From Bartonella sp. CM31XJBT (GTDB taxonomy: Bacteria > Pseudomonadota > Alphaproteobacteria > Rhizobiales > Rhizobiaceae): 64,000 nt of DNA. Both the position numbers and the translations under genes were made by a program. The DNA lies in contig NZ_JAQITD010000001.1 of assembly GCF_028618555.1 (NCBI RefSeq), positions 62,001 to 126,000 of the forward strand, read 5' to 3'. Under the pieces are notes generated by a model. The model did not search any database. It saw only the letters and a list, made by a program, of their open reading frames with translations, and was not told the DNA's origin. Shown one piece after another: positions 27,253 to 35,365 of the stretch; within the stretch, counting starts at the first letter, position 1; every line of letters begins with the position of its first letter.

Positions 27253-28846
27253 GATACCCCAGTCCCCGCGCAATCATTTGCACCTTTGCCAAGCGCGCTG
27301 CTAATGCGTGATGATCCATCTCGCCCAACAATTCATCTAAGCCTTTGAGGATATCCTCATAACTTTTTGCTTCTCTCACAAGCTTTTTAAAAGGCTCTAA
27401 AAGGGGTTCTAAATCCTCTTCCCAGTCACTTAAAGCTTCTTCAGAAAGTCGGTCCAATTCATCGTGATATTTCCCACCCTGCTTTTTTCCACCCTTGCCC
27501 TCTCTTGTCACAGAAACATCAACAGCACCCCCACAATCAGCACAAACATGAGCTTTTTGTTGCCCCGCATCATCCTCTTGTCCCCTCTCTTCATCAGGCG
27601 CATTATCAGGAGCCTTTAAAACATCTTCTTCTTTTGTTGGTTGCGAAAAGCCAATCTTATTGCGCACTTCTTGCGCCCCAACACGCAAACCTAAAGGAAC
27701 AAGTTTTTCCAGCGCATCACTAATCGCTTTAATATCTTCATTTTCCGAAATCGGCCAATAGACAAGGGGGGTGCGCTCTTGGCGCCCAAAATTAATCTCA
27801 ACAAAAGGCACAATCAAATCACGATTGGCCGTCAAAGCCAATTGCCGTGCATCAGCTCTGGCAATATCATGGCGCACATTTTCATGAATGCGCGCTTGCG
27901 AAAAGGACGACCCATCATCCGTCGTCATCGTTTGTCCCAACACACCCTTTGAAATCTGCCGATCTAAATATTCAGCCTTTGCGGCAAAAACCGCATTGCC
28001 ACTGCCCCCTGCCGCTTCAATAAATTCAATCTCCATCTCTTTGGGAATAATCGCTGCCGCATCACTAGATAAATCACGCACCGCTTGAATGAGAACCCGC
28101 CGTTCCTCATGAGAAGAACTCGCACCATATTTCCCCACACGCAACGGCATGCCGTAAACTTCTAAAAAAGCCATCCAATCTTTTAAGGTATAAGACTTAA
28201 ACAAAAATGCCCAAGCTGCAAGGCGTGCAAGCCCCGTGCGGATAGGTAAACCACTTTTTAACTTTGGGCGGTGAATGGAAAATTTATAAGCAGGCAACTC
28301 AATCCCATAGTGAGACCCCTCTTCTTTTAAACGCAAATGAAAACCATCCCGTCGATCTAATTGAAAAAACCGCTGGTCACGCCATTTCCAAGCAACCGGC
28401 CACCATTCCTTAGCACTCTTGTCCCATAAGGTTTCAACAACCGCATAGCCTTTTCCCAAAGCATCTAATAAATCCGTCACATAATCATCAACAAAGGTGG
28501 GCGCACTAATCATTTCTCGCACCGCATCTGCTATCTTTTTGTCCTGTGTACTGTTACTTGCTGCAATCACTCCAGGCTCCACCCCTGTCAAAGCATTTTT
28601 ACGCATGCCAAGCACAGCACGATAATGCAAATCACGCTCTTCCATATCATCGGCAAGTTGGAAAAACTGTTCTGGATAACCCCGTGCTGCCTGTTGTAAA
28701 ATATCGGCAAGTTGCGCAGGGGTTAAACCACTCACAATGGTTTGTGACCACACATCACGAACACCATTAATGCTAGGCGCTGCCACCTCCCGCTCTAGCC
28801 CTTTGATATTAAGCGCCCTGCCCCACTGATCTAAAAGTTTTACCAT
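27245..28846 (-). CDS. Portal protein, Mu gp29-like (DUF935)
   Basis: 533 aa, DUF935 family, which forms the DNA entry ring. Segments: TPAQLADILQQAARGYPEQFFQLADDMEERDLHYRAVLG, VETLWDKSAKEWWPVAWKWRDQRFFQ, DWMAFLEVYGMPLRVGKY and GQTMTTDDGSSFSQARIHENVRHDI. The C-terminus has a small CADCG motif after a charged linker. It lies 12 bp after the terminase gene. Confidence 0.92.
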   Translation of the reverse strand: MVKLLDQWGRALNIKGLEREVAAPSINGVRDVWSQTIVSGLTPAQLADILQQAARGYPEQFFQLADDMEERDLHYRAVLGMRKNALTGVEPGVIAASNSTQDKKIADAVREMISAPTFVDDYVTDLLDALGKGYAVVETLWDKSAKEWWPVAWKWRDQRFFQLDRRDGFHLRLKEEGSHYGIELPAYKFSIHRPKLKSGLPIRTGLARLAAWAFLFKSYTLKDWMAFLEVYGMPLRVGKYGASSSHEERRVLIQAVRDLSSDAAAIIPKEMEIEFIEAAGGSGNAVFAAKAEYLDRQISKGVLGQTMTTDDGSSFSQARIHENVRHDIARADARQLALTANRDLIVPFVEINFGRQERTPLVYWPISENEDIKAISDALEKLVPLGLRVGAQEVRNKIGFSQPTKEEDVLKAPDNAPDEERGQEDDAGQQKAHVCADCGGAVDVSVTREGKGGKKQGGKYHDELDRLSEEALSDWEEDLEPLLEPFKKLVREAKSYEDILKGLDELLGEMDHHALAARLAKVQMIARGLGYHG

Positions 28847-28858
28847 CTCATTATCCCA

Positions 28859-30481
28859 TCAATAAATCTTTGATCGCATTGTTGAAAAAAAAGGGGTTGA
28901 AAAGAGTGAGCTTTCATCAAAACGATAAGCCTCTCTCACAGGTGTATAATCATAAATTTCAGGCGTCTGGCGGCTGGCAAAATAAGCCAAAGCGCAAGCA
29001 ATCGCGCTATCACCATGACGCATAAAACCATCACTGCCTTTAAAACGATGATTGTCTGGAATTTTCACAATGCCATTGACATAAGCAAGCGCTTGATGAT
29101 CCGCAACAATGTCACTATCGCGCGGCAAAACAATGGACCCATCCCCAAAAGCTTCCAAATAAGCCGGCATCTCTTTGCCATACCAACTTTGCGACAATTG
29201 CACTTCCCGCACCAGCCCCCCATAACGCTGCGCCGCTTTTTCGGCTAAATAAGCCCCATTGCCCCGTGCATCCAAAGCGCCCCCCAACAAACGCGGCAAG
29301 CCATTCACCACATAAAATAAAATCTCTCTTTGTTGGTCAAACGGCGTATTGCGCAATTCCACCATAAACCGGACACGGCGCACCAGATCTTGTCCCACTT
29401 CCATCACAACAATCGACGTCGCATCACCCGATCTGGCAAAATCAACGCCAAAAACATGTTGGCGCCGCCGGTCAAGCCCAATATGAAGAGGTTTTATATG
29501 TTTCTCACACCAAGCAAAAGCAGCAACACTTCGTTGATGTTCCGATTGATTTTTAAAATCATCCACACAAGAAAAACGCAGCACCGCAATATCAGGCGCA
29601 CAACAATTTTCAATCTGTAAGCGTGTTAAAGCCGCCCCTTCTTGATCGGCCGGTATCGCATCTAATTCTTGGCGCATAGCAGCCAAACGCACCCCATAAG
29701 AGGCACGGATTTGCTTTTCCCATTGTTGTTCAGATGCTAAACTCCACACCTCCCCCTTCATAGCACAAACTCGTTTAAACAAGCCATTTTTAACAGCTTC
29801 ACCAAAGGGGTAACAATGCACCGAAAAAGGCACTTTGCCTGCGCGCGCCTCACGGATCAATTCATTGAAAGGGTTTAAAACACCGTTATGGGTGGAGATC
29901 ACACGGATCTTGCCTCCCCAAATCAACAAAGCATTGACCGCATCCAAAACAGAGCGCACATCTTGATGAAACGCCGCCTCGTCAATCACTACAATACCTT
30001 GTAACCCACGGATATTTTCAGGGCGGCTCGAAAGCGCCTCAATCCGAAAACCTGAAGCAAAACGCACCCGATAAGCAGAGATATATTTTGTTGACCCATC
30101 CCCCCTTTGATCAGAGAATAAAAATTCCTCCACATCCCCACTATGGCTCGTAATTGCCGAAGCAAAATTGCTCACATAGCCAATAAATTCCCGCCCCTTG
30201 TCTTTGGTGTCTCCAATATAAAAAACATTATCGCCCCTCGCTTCACGCGTTGCTGCCGCAATCAGTGTATCATCCAAAGCTTCCGCAAAAGTAATGCCGG
30301 TCCGCCGCCCCTTTTCAACCAATTTTAATGGAGACTTATCTTCAATCCATGCGCGTTGATGCGCCATCAAAATCCCTTCCGCTAAAGGATCTTGCTCTTT
30401 TGGAAAAGTACTCGCCTGCCAAATATCAAAACCACTTTGATGATCAAAGACATGACTTTTTAAGGGAAGCCTTTCAGTCAT
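28859..30481 (-). CDS. Terminase large subunit, Mu gp28-like
   Basis: 540 aa packaging motor. ATPase part: deviant Walker A EKGRRTGITFA, Walker B IVVIDEAAFHQD; nuclease part: VFGVDFARSGDATSIVVMEV with Asp residues, and a later DARGNGAYLAEKAAQRYG. The frame extends to 30694 but that region codes for the small terminase in another frame. ATG 30481 overlaps that gene's stop and gives the expected N-terminus (MTERLPLKSHVFDHQSGFDIWQ). Confidence 0.92.
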   Translation of the reverse strand: MTERLPLKSHVFDHQSGFDIWQASTFPKEQDPLAEGILMAHQRAWIEDKSPLKLVEKGRRTGITFAEALDDTLIAAATREARGDNVFYIGDTKDKGREFIGYVSNFASAITSHSGDVEEFLFSDQRGDGSTKYISAYRVRFASGFRIEALSSRPENIRGLQGIVVIDEAAFHQDVRSVLDAVNALLIWGGKIRVISTHNGVLNPFNELIREARAGKVPFSVHCYPFGEAVKNGLFKRVCAMKGEVWSLASEQQWEKQIRASYGVRLAAMRQELDAIPADQEGAALTRLQIENCCAPDIAVLRFSCVDDFKNQSEHQRSVAAFAWCEKHIKPLHIGLDRRRQHVFGVDFARSGDATSIVVMEVGQDLVRRVRFMVELRNTPFDQQREILFYVVNGLPRLLGGALDARGNGAYLAEKAAQRYGGLVREVQLSQSWYGKEMPAYLEAFGDGSIVLPRDSDIVADHQALAYVNGIVKIPDNHRFKGSDGFMRHGDSAIACALAYFASRQTPEIYDYTPVREAYRFDESSLFSTPFFSTMRSKIY

Positions 30482-31055
30482 TTTTAACCCCCAACACTTG
30501 CGCGCGAATAGCCCGCGCCCGCTCTTTAGAGAGCCCCGCCGCTGCTGCTGCCACCTCAACCGCTTTACTTGCTTTGGAGGCAAAATCCTTTTCCAACTTT
30601 TGCCGCCTCGTGGTCGACAAATGTTCAGCCGCCAAAACCCCTTTGAGCGCATTGGCCAATTCTTGTGCCGCTTTTGGTGAAAGGTTTTTGCCACTGCTTA
30701 ACGTGGAAAAAATCAGTTCTTTAATCGCCGCCGCCGTCAACAGAGTAATATTATCAGAAGCTTTGGCATCAAAGCGCTGCGAGAGGCTTGCTGCAATTTC
30801 TCTTGTCTGTTCTAAGCGCCGTGACATCACCGCTAAACGCAAAGAATAACGATTAAAACTGGAAAAAGAGGGAATGGAAAAGCTTAAACCCGTTTCCTTT
30901 TGTAAAGCCTTCAAAGCCGCTTTAAACTCACTATAAATAGCCATTTGTGTCTTCTCACGCCCGTTTAAAGCCTCAGCAGCTGCAGCAATGATTTGATCAC
31001 AAGCTTGCGGCAATAAATCAATCGCCGTTAAACGTCCACGCCCGACCTTGCGCAT
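30474..31055 (-). CDS. Terminase small subunit, Mu gp27-like (DUF3486)
   Basis: 193 aa, DUF3486 family. It has the typical start MRKVGRGRLTAIDLLP and SFSSFNRYSLRLAVMSRRLEQTREIAASL, followed by a long Ala-rich helical region. It overlaps the upstream gp26-like gene by 38 bp and the large terminase by 8 bp. Confidence 0.88.
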   Translation of the reverse strand: MRKVGRGRLTAIDLLPQACDQIIAAAAEALNGREKTQMAIYSEFKAALKALQKETGLSFSIPSFSSFNRYSLRLAVMSRRLEQTREIAASLSQRFDAKASDNITLLTAAAIKELIFSTLSSGKNLSPKAAQELANALKGVLAAEHLSTTRRQKLEKDFASKASKAVEVAAAAAGLSKERARAIRAQVLGVKND

Positions 31056-31374
31056 CCTTCACCTCGTCTTTTATTGATGAACGTTTAGGCCGCTTAATCC
31101 CCTCAATGGAAAAGCTTCGGTCTAAATGACGCGCTCCCCGTTCTGTTAAAGCCGCAAGAAAAACCGAACCTGCCTGTTTTAACGTGACAGCACCTTGATC
31201 TTCCATAAAAGCCAGTTCATTATGCACAAAATCGCGATCGCGCCGGATACCATAACTGTATAAAAGCCGCTCAATCATTGCACTCGATAAAGTTTCACTG
31301 CGCTCACAAGCAAGCCCTTTTAAAATAATCAGCCGCGCTTCTTCACGGATGATTTTATCCATATCTGCTTTCAT
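31018..31374 (-). CDS. Mu gp26-like winged-helix protein
   Basis: 118 aa. Likely winged helix (LILKGLACERSETLSSAMIERLLYSYGI; VHNELAFMEDQGAVTLKQAGSVFLAALTERG), the VpaChn25_0724/gp26 type that sits between gp25 and gp27 in Mu-like phages. Its start forms an ATGA overlap with the gene before it. Confidence 0.78.
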   Translation of the reverse strand: MKADMDKIIREEARLIILKGLACERSETLSSAMIERLLYSYGIRRDRDFVHNELAFMEDQGAVTLKQAGSVFLAALTERGARHLDRSFSIEGIKRPKRSSIKDEVKDAQGRAWTFNGD

Positions 31375-31685
31375 TTCTTGGCATTCTCCAGTAAAAACTC
31401 TTGCAAGCGCTCACCAATCGCCCCCACCGTTTGTAATTGTGCAGAAAGCGTATTGAGACGACCATCTAAACGTTCCATATTCACTTCCAACCTTTGCAGC
31501 GCATCACGATCAGGCAAAAAGTCCATCTCTGTTTCTAACTTTTGCACACGCTCTTTAAGCGTCGTGATATCTTTCAGCATTTCCCGCGCACCAGAAGAAA
31601 AATAGGCTCTCAAAACCCCACAAATCGCAATAACCGATAACAATAAAGACAACCAGCCATTGGCAACACTGATATCCAAATTCAC
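31371..31685 (-). CDS. Mu gp25-like membrane protein (DUF2730)
   Basis: 104 aa, with one N-terminal transmembrane segment (WLSLLLSVIAICGVLRAYF) followed by a coiled coil (ITTLKERVQKLETEMDFLPDRDALQRLEVNMERLDGRLN). The DUF2730 family is found here in Mu-like phages. Function unknown. Confidence 0.82.
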   Translation of the reverse strand: MNLDISVANGWLSLLLSVIAICGVLRAYFSSGAREMLKDITTLKERVQKLETEMDFLPDRDALQRLEVNMERLDGRLNTLSAQLQTVGAIGERLQEFLLENAKK

Positions 31686-31966
31686 TTGAAAGCCCCCTCC
31701 CTCTTGCCTAAAAGCGCTCTCTCCGCTGCTTTTCTGCGCTGTTCGCAGATCAATAAAGCTGCGCGATCACGGCTCCAATAATGCACCACTTCGCGCCCAT
31801 TCAAAGCACGCTCTGGCAGTAAAGATGGGCGGGCACACGCCATGCGAACAACAGGCGGCAATTCAACCGATAAAAACTGATACGCAAAACTATCCCTTGG
31901 CTTGGGTGTTGAGCAAGCGCACACGCTCAAGCCCAATAGCACAGCCAGTAGTTGGCAATACTGCAT
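31682..31966 (-). CDS. Outer-membrane spanin lipoprotein (Rz1-like)
   Basis: 94 aa. Signal sequence with a lipobox-like end (LLGLSVCAC, lipidated Cys followed by STPKPRDS) and a Pro-containing short mature part. ATG 31966 has GGAGGAGG just upstream; the frame extends to 31987. It overlaps the Rz-like gene by 77 bp out of frame, the classic spanin arrangement. Expected to fuse inner and outer membranes at the end of lysis. The C-terminal part is longer than in lambda Rz1. Confidence 0.72.
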   Translation of the reverse strand: MQYCQLLAVLLGLSVCACSTPKPRDSFAYQFLSVELPPVVRMACARPSLLPERALNGREVVHYWSRDRAALLICEQRRKAAERALLGKREGAFK

Positions 31967-32228
31967 TGACCTCCTCCATTTTCTCAAGCTTTTGTTCCAA
32001 AGCCGAAATCACCCCTTGCGCTCGATGCTCAGCTTCAAACGCGGCTTGCCTTTGTCGCTCTTGTACAAGCAGTGCACGTGCAGAAGCCTTGGCAATCTCC
32101 AACTGCCAATACAAATCACGCGCCTTTTCCGCCTTTAAAATTTGCGCTTTCATAAAGCCAAAAGCCGCCAACATCACACTGACCAAAAAAAGCAGACCAA
32201 AAGACAGTTTTGAAACAGAGCTAAACAT
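31890..32228 (-). CDS. Inner-membrane spanin (Rz-like)
   Basis: 112 aa. One N-terminal transmembrane anchor (LSFGLLFLVSVMLAAFGFM) followed by a long coiled coil (KAEKARDLYWQLEIAKASARALLVQERQ...SALEQKLEKMEEVNAV) and a short tail. It overlaps the preceding membrane-protein gene by 8 bp and the Rz1-like gene by 77 bp. Together with the lipoprotein it would span the periplasm. Confidence 0.75.
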   Translation of the reverse strand: MFSSVSKLSFGLLFLVSVMLAAFGFMKAQILKAEKARDLYWQLEIAKASARALLVQERQRQAAFEAEHRAQGVISALEQKLEKMEEVNAVLPTTGCAIGLERVRLLNTQAKG

Positions 32229-32508
32229 TGCGCTTATCCCCCCACCCCGTTATCTCCACCCCATCATAGGAACTGCTATGCCGCTTATGGGAATGTTTCC
32301 TATTGGAAAAATCCACAGAACCAAAACCGCGGTGCACACCCAAATTGCCAACGATAATCGCCACCATCGAAGGAATAGAAATGCTGGCCATATCAACAAT
32401 ATGCGGTGCCCCCCACAAGCCACCAGAAATGAGCAAAAAAATAACCCCCCAAGCAAACCAAAAGGACCACCATAAATAAAGCCTAGAACCACGATAAGAC
32501 GGTTTCAT
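32221..32508 (-). CDS. Small membrane protein, possible holin
   Basis: 95 aa with two hydrophobic segments (LYLWWSFWFAWGVIFLLISGGLW and IPSMVAIIVGNLGVH) and a basic hydrophilic tail (RKHSHKRHSS). It lies between endolysin and spanins and overlaps the endolysin by 4 bp, so a holin role is likely by position. The sequence family is not certain. Confidence 0.65.
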   Translation of the reverse strand: MKPSYRGSRLYLWWSFWFAWGVIFLLISGGLWGAPHIVDMASISIPSMVAIIVGNLGVHRGFGSVDFSNRKHSHKRHSSSYDGVEITGWGDKRNV

Positions 32509-33086
32509 GCCTTCACCTCGCCTCCAATCCCCAAAAGCTTTTTGGCGCGATTAAGATACGTCAAACGTTGCACAAGTCCATTCTTGCCCCCATTAATTGC
32601 CTTGGTAATCCTCACGACATCATCTTGGTCAGCAAACCTATTCAAACCTTTCGTCTGCCAAAACCAAACAGCAGACCAAAGAGCAGCTGGAAACTGTTCC
32701 ACCACTTCTGGAAATGCTTCACAATCAACCGCTTGTTCATCGACTAAGCGCCAAAACTTCGTAAAACGGCGATAATTATTCCGCCCCGTTAATTGGATCA
32801 AACCACGCCCCTTAAAATGCACCCCATCCCCAGGGTTGACATTGCCTAAATCACGCCGCCCCTCATAAGCGCGCCCTGAGGCATATTCACAAACGGTAAA
32901 AAAGCCATCACTCTCATGGGCACATTGGCTTAAAAAATGCGCAACACGCAATGGTGTCGTGATCGCACCATAAGACAAAGCTTCAGGCAACACACGTGCC
33001 ATTTCAACAATAATAAAATCTTGGCGCGCATGATGCGCCAATTTAGGCGCAAGGCGATGAAGAAAAGAGGCATCTATTGAAACCAT
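32505..33086 (-). CDS. Endolysin, glycoside hydrolase family 19
   Basis: 193 aa, chitinase-class I (GH19) fold used by many phages to cut peptidoglycan. Catalytic Glu is in the HESDGFF motif (AHFLSQCAHESDGFFTVCEY), with FKGRGLIQLTGRNNYRRF typical of the family and YASGRAYEGRRDLGN between them. No signal peptide is seen, so a holin is needed. First gene of the lysis operon, 60 bp after a late-promoter motif. Confidence 0.92.
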   Translation of the reverse strand: MVSIDASFLHRLAPKLAHHARQDFIIVEMARVLPEALSYGAITTPLRVAHFLSQCAHESDGFFTVCEYASGRAYEGRRDLGNVNPGDGVHFKGRGLIQLTGRNNYRRFTKFWRLVDEQAVDCEAFPEVVEQFPAALWSAVWFWQTKGLNRFADQDDVVRITKAINGGKNGLVQRLTYLNRAKKLLGIGGEVKA

Positions 33087-33121
33087 AACAAACCACTCAA
33101 TGAATAAAAATCCATTCGCAG

Positions 33122-33170
33122 TTTATCGGGTCTCACTCCCCCAATATAAGCCTGACACTGTCAGTCAAAA
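33122..33170 (-). promoter_or_regulatory. Putative late promoter for the lysis operon
   Basis: Third copy of the 25-bp motif (33146-33170; palindrome 33152-33164). GATAAA on the coding strand (33122-33127) lies about 34 bp from the dyad centre, which would place the dyad near -43. It starts 4 bp after the activator gene stop and 60 bp before the endolysin gene. Confidence 0.72.
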
Positions 33171-33173
33171 CTC

Positions 33174-33581
33174 TCAATACTCATAAAACTCTGGAAATAA
33201 TAAACCTTGTGGTTCTTGCAAAGAAATTTTCTTCTTCAAGCGATAGGCTGTACGCACATGCATACCAGAAACAGCAGCTGCAGTATCCACCGACCAGCCT
33301 TTTTGCAACGCTTGCACCATTTTTTGCCGCCGTTCAGCATCTCTGCCAAGGGGGATAAGAAGGCGCACACCAGAACCATTAAAACAAAAATGGTTGATCA
33401 ATTGCTGCGCCTCTTCAAACCCAACAATTTCAATCAACCAATCCGCACTCTCAAGACGCCCGGGTATATAAACTTCTCGTCCACCAAAAGCCCGCATCAT
33501 ATTCCATGCTGCTTCACTGCCCGCAACATCAGCTATTTCACGCAATAAGGCAGGAAAATCGCTATAGATTTCCTCTTGCAT
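33174..33581 (-). CDS. Mor/C-type transcriptional activator
   Basis: 135 aa, Mor family, which switches on middle or late phage transcription. Seen from the N-terminal dimerisation part (GSEAAWNMMRAFGGREVYIPGRL) and the C-terminal helix-turn-helix (KMVQALQKGWSVDTAAAVSGMHVRTAYRLKKKI). It stops just before the lysis promoter motif, the place of gene C in Mu. No second Mor/C gene is seen, so one activator may serve all three late promoters. Confidence 0.88.
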   Translation of the reverse strand: MQEEIYSDFPALLREIADVAGSEAAWNMMRAFGGREVYIPGRLESADWLIEIVGFEEAQQLINHFCFNGSGVRLLIPLGRDAERRQKMVQALQKGWSVDTAAAVSGMHVRTAYRLKKKISLQEPQGLLFPEFYEY

Positions 33582-33587
33582 ACATGC

Positions 33588-34205
33588 TTACCCCTCGCTT
33601 TTAACACCTTTACGGATTTTCCGCCCCCAAACATTCATAACTTCTCTAAAGTCGCCCCCATTCATCTCACCCAAAGCTTTACCACTTAACGCCATAACAC
33701 TTTGGTGAAAAGCCCCAAGATCAAACACAGCATCGGGATTCAAACACTTCCATTGGGCACACAAAATCAAATATCCTGGCATTTTCTGCCAAGAATCTTG
33801 AATCTTTTTCCCTTTCCAGTCAACCCCACCCTCACGCTGCAACCAACCTTTCAACGCCTCAATAGCTCTGCATGCATCATCGCTATCGCGTAAAAAACGA
33901 ATATGATCAATCCCTGTCTGTCTTTTCACAAAGGCAAGCAACGCCTTGTCTGAACGATCACGAATAATGCCAAGATTCCACCCAGCAATCCAGAGCGCCT
34001 GTAACTTCTTAGCATATTTACCCTCTAAACGCTTCACATTCGGCTCAAAACCACACGCTTTCATTTCAGCGACGACTAAACGCTTCTCTAAAACACTCAA
34101 ATCTTTCGCCGATTGCTTGCCTGTTAAGCGATAGAGCAGTGCGCGATAGGTCTCATCATCAAGACCTAACGCGCGTTTTCCCATATGAAGGACAGCTAAA
34201 GACAT
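33588..34205 (-). CDS. Mu gp16-like protein (DUF1018)
   Basis: 205 aa. Begins MSLAVLHMGKRALGLDDETYRALLYRLTGKQSAKDL, the standard DUF1018 opening (an HTH-like regulator of Mu-like phages), followed by SDKALLAFVKRQTGIDHIRFL. The frame extends to 34235; ATG 34205 directly after a G-rich ribosome site fits the family start. Confidence 0.82.
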   Translation of the reverse strand: MSLAVLHMGKRALGLDDETYRALLYRLTGKQSAKDLSVLEKRLVVAEMKACGFEPNVKRLEGKYAKKLQALWIAGWNLGIIRDRSDKALLAFVKRQTGIDHIRFLRDSDDACRAIEALKGWLQREGGVDWKGKKIQDSWQKMPGYLILCAQWKCLNPDAVFDLGAFHQSVMALSGKALGEMNGGDFREVMNVWGRKIRKGVKSEG

Positions 34206-34215
34206 CTCTCCCCCC

Positions 34216-34839
34216 TCACGTCTTCGCCAGATCAATGGTTACAGCACGCCAAGCGCTTTCTAATGTTTCACGCTCATAAAAACGCACATATTCCTTAGAT
34301 GTCGTCACACGAATGGCTTCACGGATCGCACGCATCGCCTCTTTCCAGCGTGGATCATCAATATCCAAACGCAACAGCATAAAGATCTCCCCCCGATTCA
34401 CCTTGCCTTCTTTATCCGTATTAAAAGCACGCGTAATAATCGCACGGATTTCAGGGCGCGCATCCGCAGACCACTCATTCAAGCACTCATCAAGAAGGCT
34501 TTTGGCAATTTGCAATTGCGGTCCAAAATCAACACTCTCTTGAACTTGCACCTTAATGCGTTGCAAACCATCAAAGCTTGTGTAAGTACAATTGCCCTTT
34601 TTGCCACGCCGCTCCACACCATATTCTTGCGCAAGCAAGCTATCAAAATCACTCAAATCCGCAATCGTATGGTTGTTAAAACGCGCAATCCTTGCCGATA
34701 ACTCTTTCGCAAAAACCATAATTTTGCGCACCGTTTCATCCTCTAACAAATCCGCAGGGCGGATCAGGTTTACCGGCACCAAAGCCCCTTTTGCATCCTT
34801 CATATAACGCGTACCTTCAAGTTCAATTTGTGGATTCAT
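34216..34839 (-). CDS. Conserved early phage protein (DUF3164)
   Basis: 207 aa. DUF3164-type pattern: GTRYMKDAKGALVPVNLIRPADLLEDETVRKI, FDSLLAQEYGVERRGKKGNCTYTSFDG and ESVDFGPQLQIAKSLLDECLNEWS. Common in the early region of Mu-like phages, function unknown. The start at 34839 (MNPQIELEG) is chosen; the frame opens further upstream at 34932. Confidence 0.8.
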   Translation of the reverse strand: MNPQIELEGTRYMKDAKGALVPVNLIRPADLLEDETVRKIMVFAKELSARIARFNNHTIADLSDFDSLLAQEYGVERRGKKGNCTYTSFDGLQRIKVQVQESVDFGPQLQIAKSLLDECLNEWSADARPEIRAIITRAFNTDKEGKVNRGEIFMLLRLDIDDPRWKEAMRAIREAIRVTTSKEYVRFYERETLESAWRAVTIDLAKT

Positions 34840-34853
34840 CACCAACTTCCTCC

Positions 34854-35105
34854 TTATGTTTTTTGAAACCGACGAAATGGCACAACATCCCCTGAAGAAG
34901 GCGCACATCCCGCTTTCAATTGCCAACGACACCGCATAAGCTCATGACCTAAAACGTGGTTATAGCCTGCCAAACGACGCAAATACTCATTCAATTCTCG
35001 AACATCTTGTCCATGCAAAAAAATCCCATCCATTTCATGTTTTAACAAGGCAGAGCGCAAAGCAATCAAGCTATCTCTCACCATATAGGGGTTGCGTTCC
35101 ATCAT
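34854..35105 (-). CDS. Small early phage protein
   Basis: 83 aa, no recognised family. Helical N-terminus (MVRDSLIALRSALLKHEM) and basic C-terminus (PFRRFQKT). It overlaps the upstream gene by 4 bp within the tight early operon, which supports it being a real gene. Confidence 0.6.
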   Translation of the reverse strand: MMERNPYMVRDSLIALRSALLKHEMDGIFLHGQDVRELNEYLRRLAGYNHVLGHELMRCRWQLKAGCAPSSGDVVPFRRFQKT

Positions 35106-35365
35106 TTGCTTCCTCCAAAATCCATATAAATCACACGATTGCTCTCATCCGCATCAGAGCCTTCACACTCAGCCAAAACTTCTGAAACTTGGCCTTCCAA
35201 AACCGCATCCGCTTCCCCCAAACGGTGAACACTCAACTCCAATTCAAGCAATAACGCCAAATCAACACACAATTTAAGCTGTTCTCCAATATCAAAACCG
35301 CATTGATAATCGTCATAAAGACCAACAAGCGTATCGGATAATTCTTTGTCGCATAAAGAGATCAT
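35102..35365 (-). CDS. Small acidic early phage protein
   Basis: 87 aa, acidic, no recognised family. It overlaps the MuB gene by 4 bp upstream and the 83-aa gene downstream, so it is very probably translated from the early transcript. Confidence 0.6.
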   Translation of the reverse strand: MISLCDKELSDTLVGLYDDYQCGFDIGEQLKLCVDLALLLELELSVHRLGEADAVLEGQVSEVLAECEGSDADESNRVIYMDFGGSK

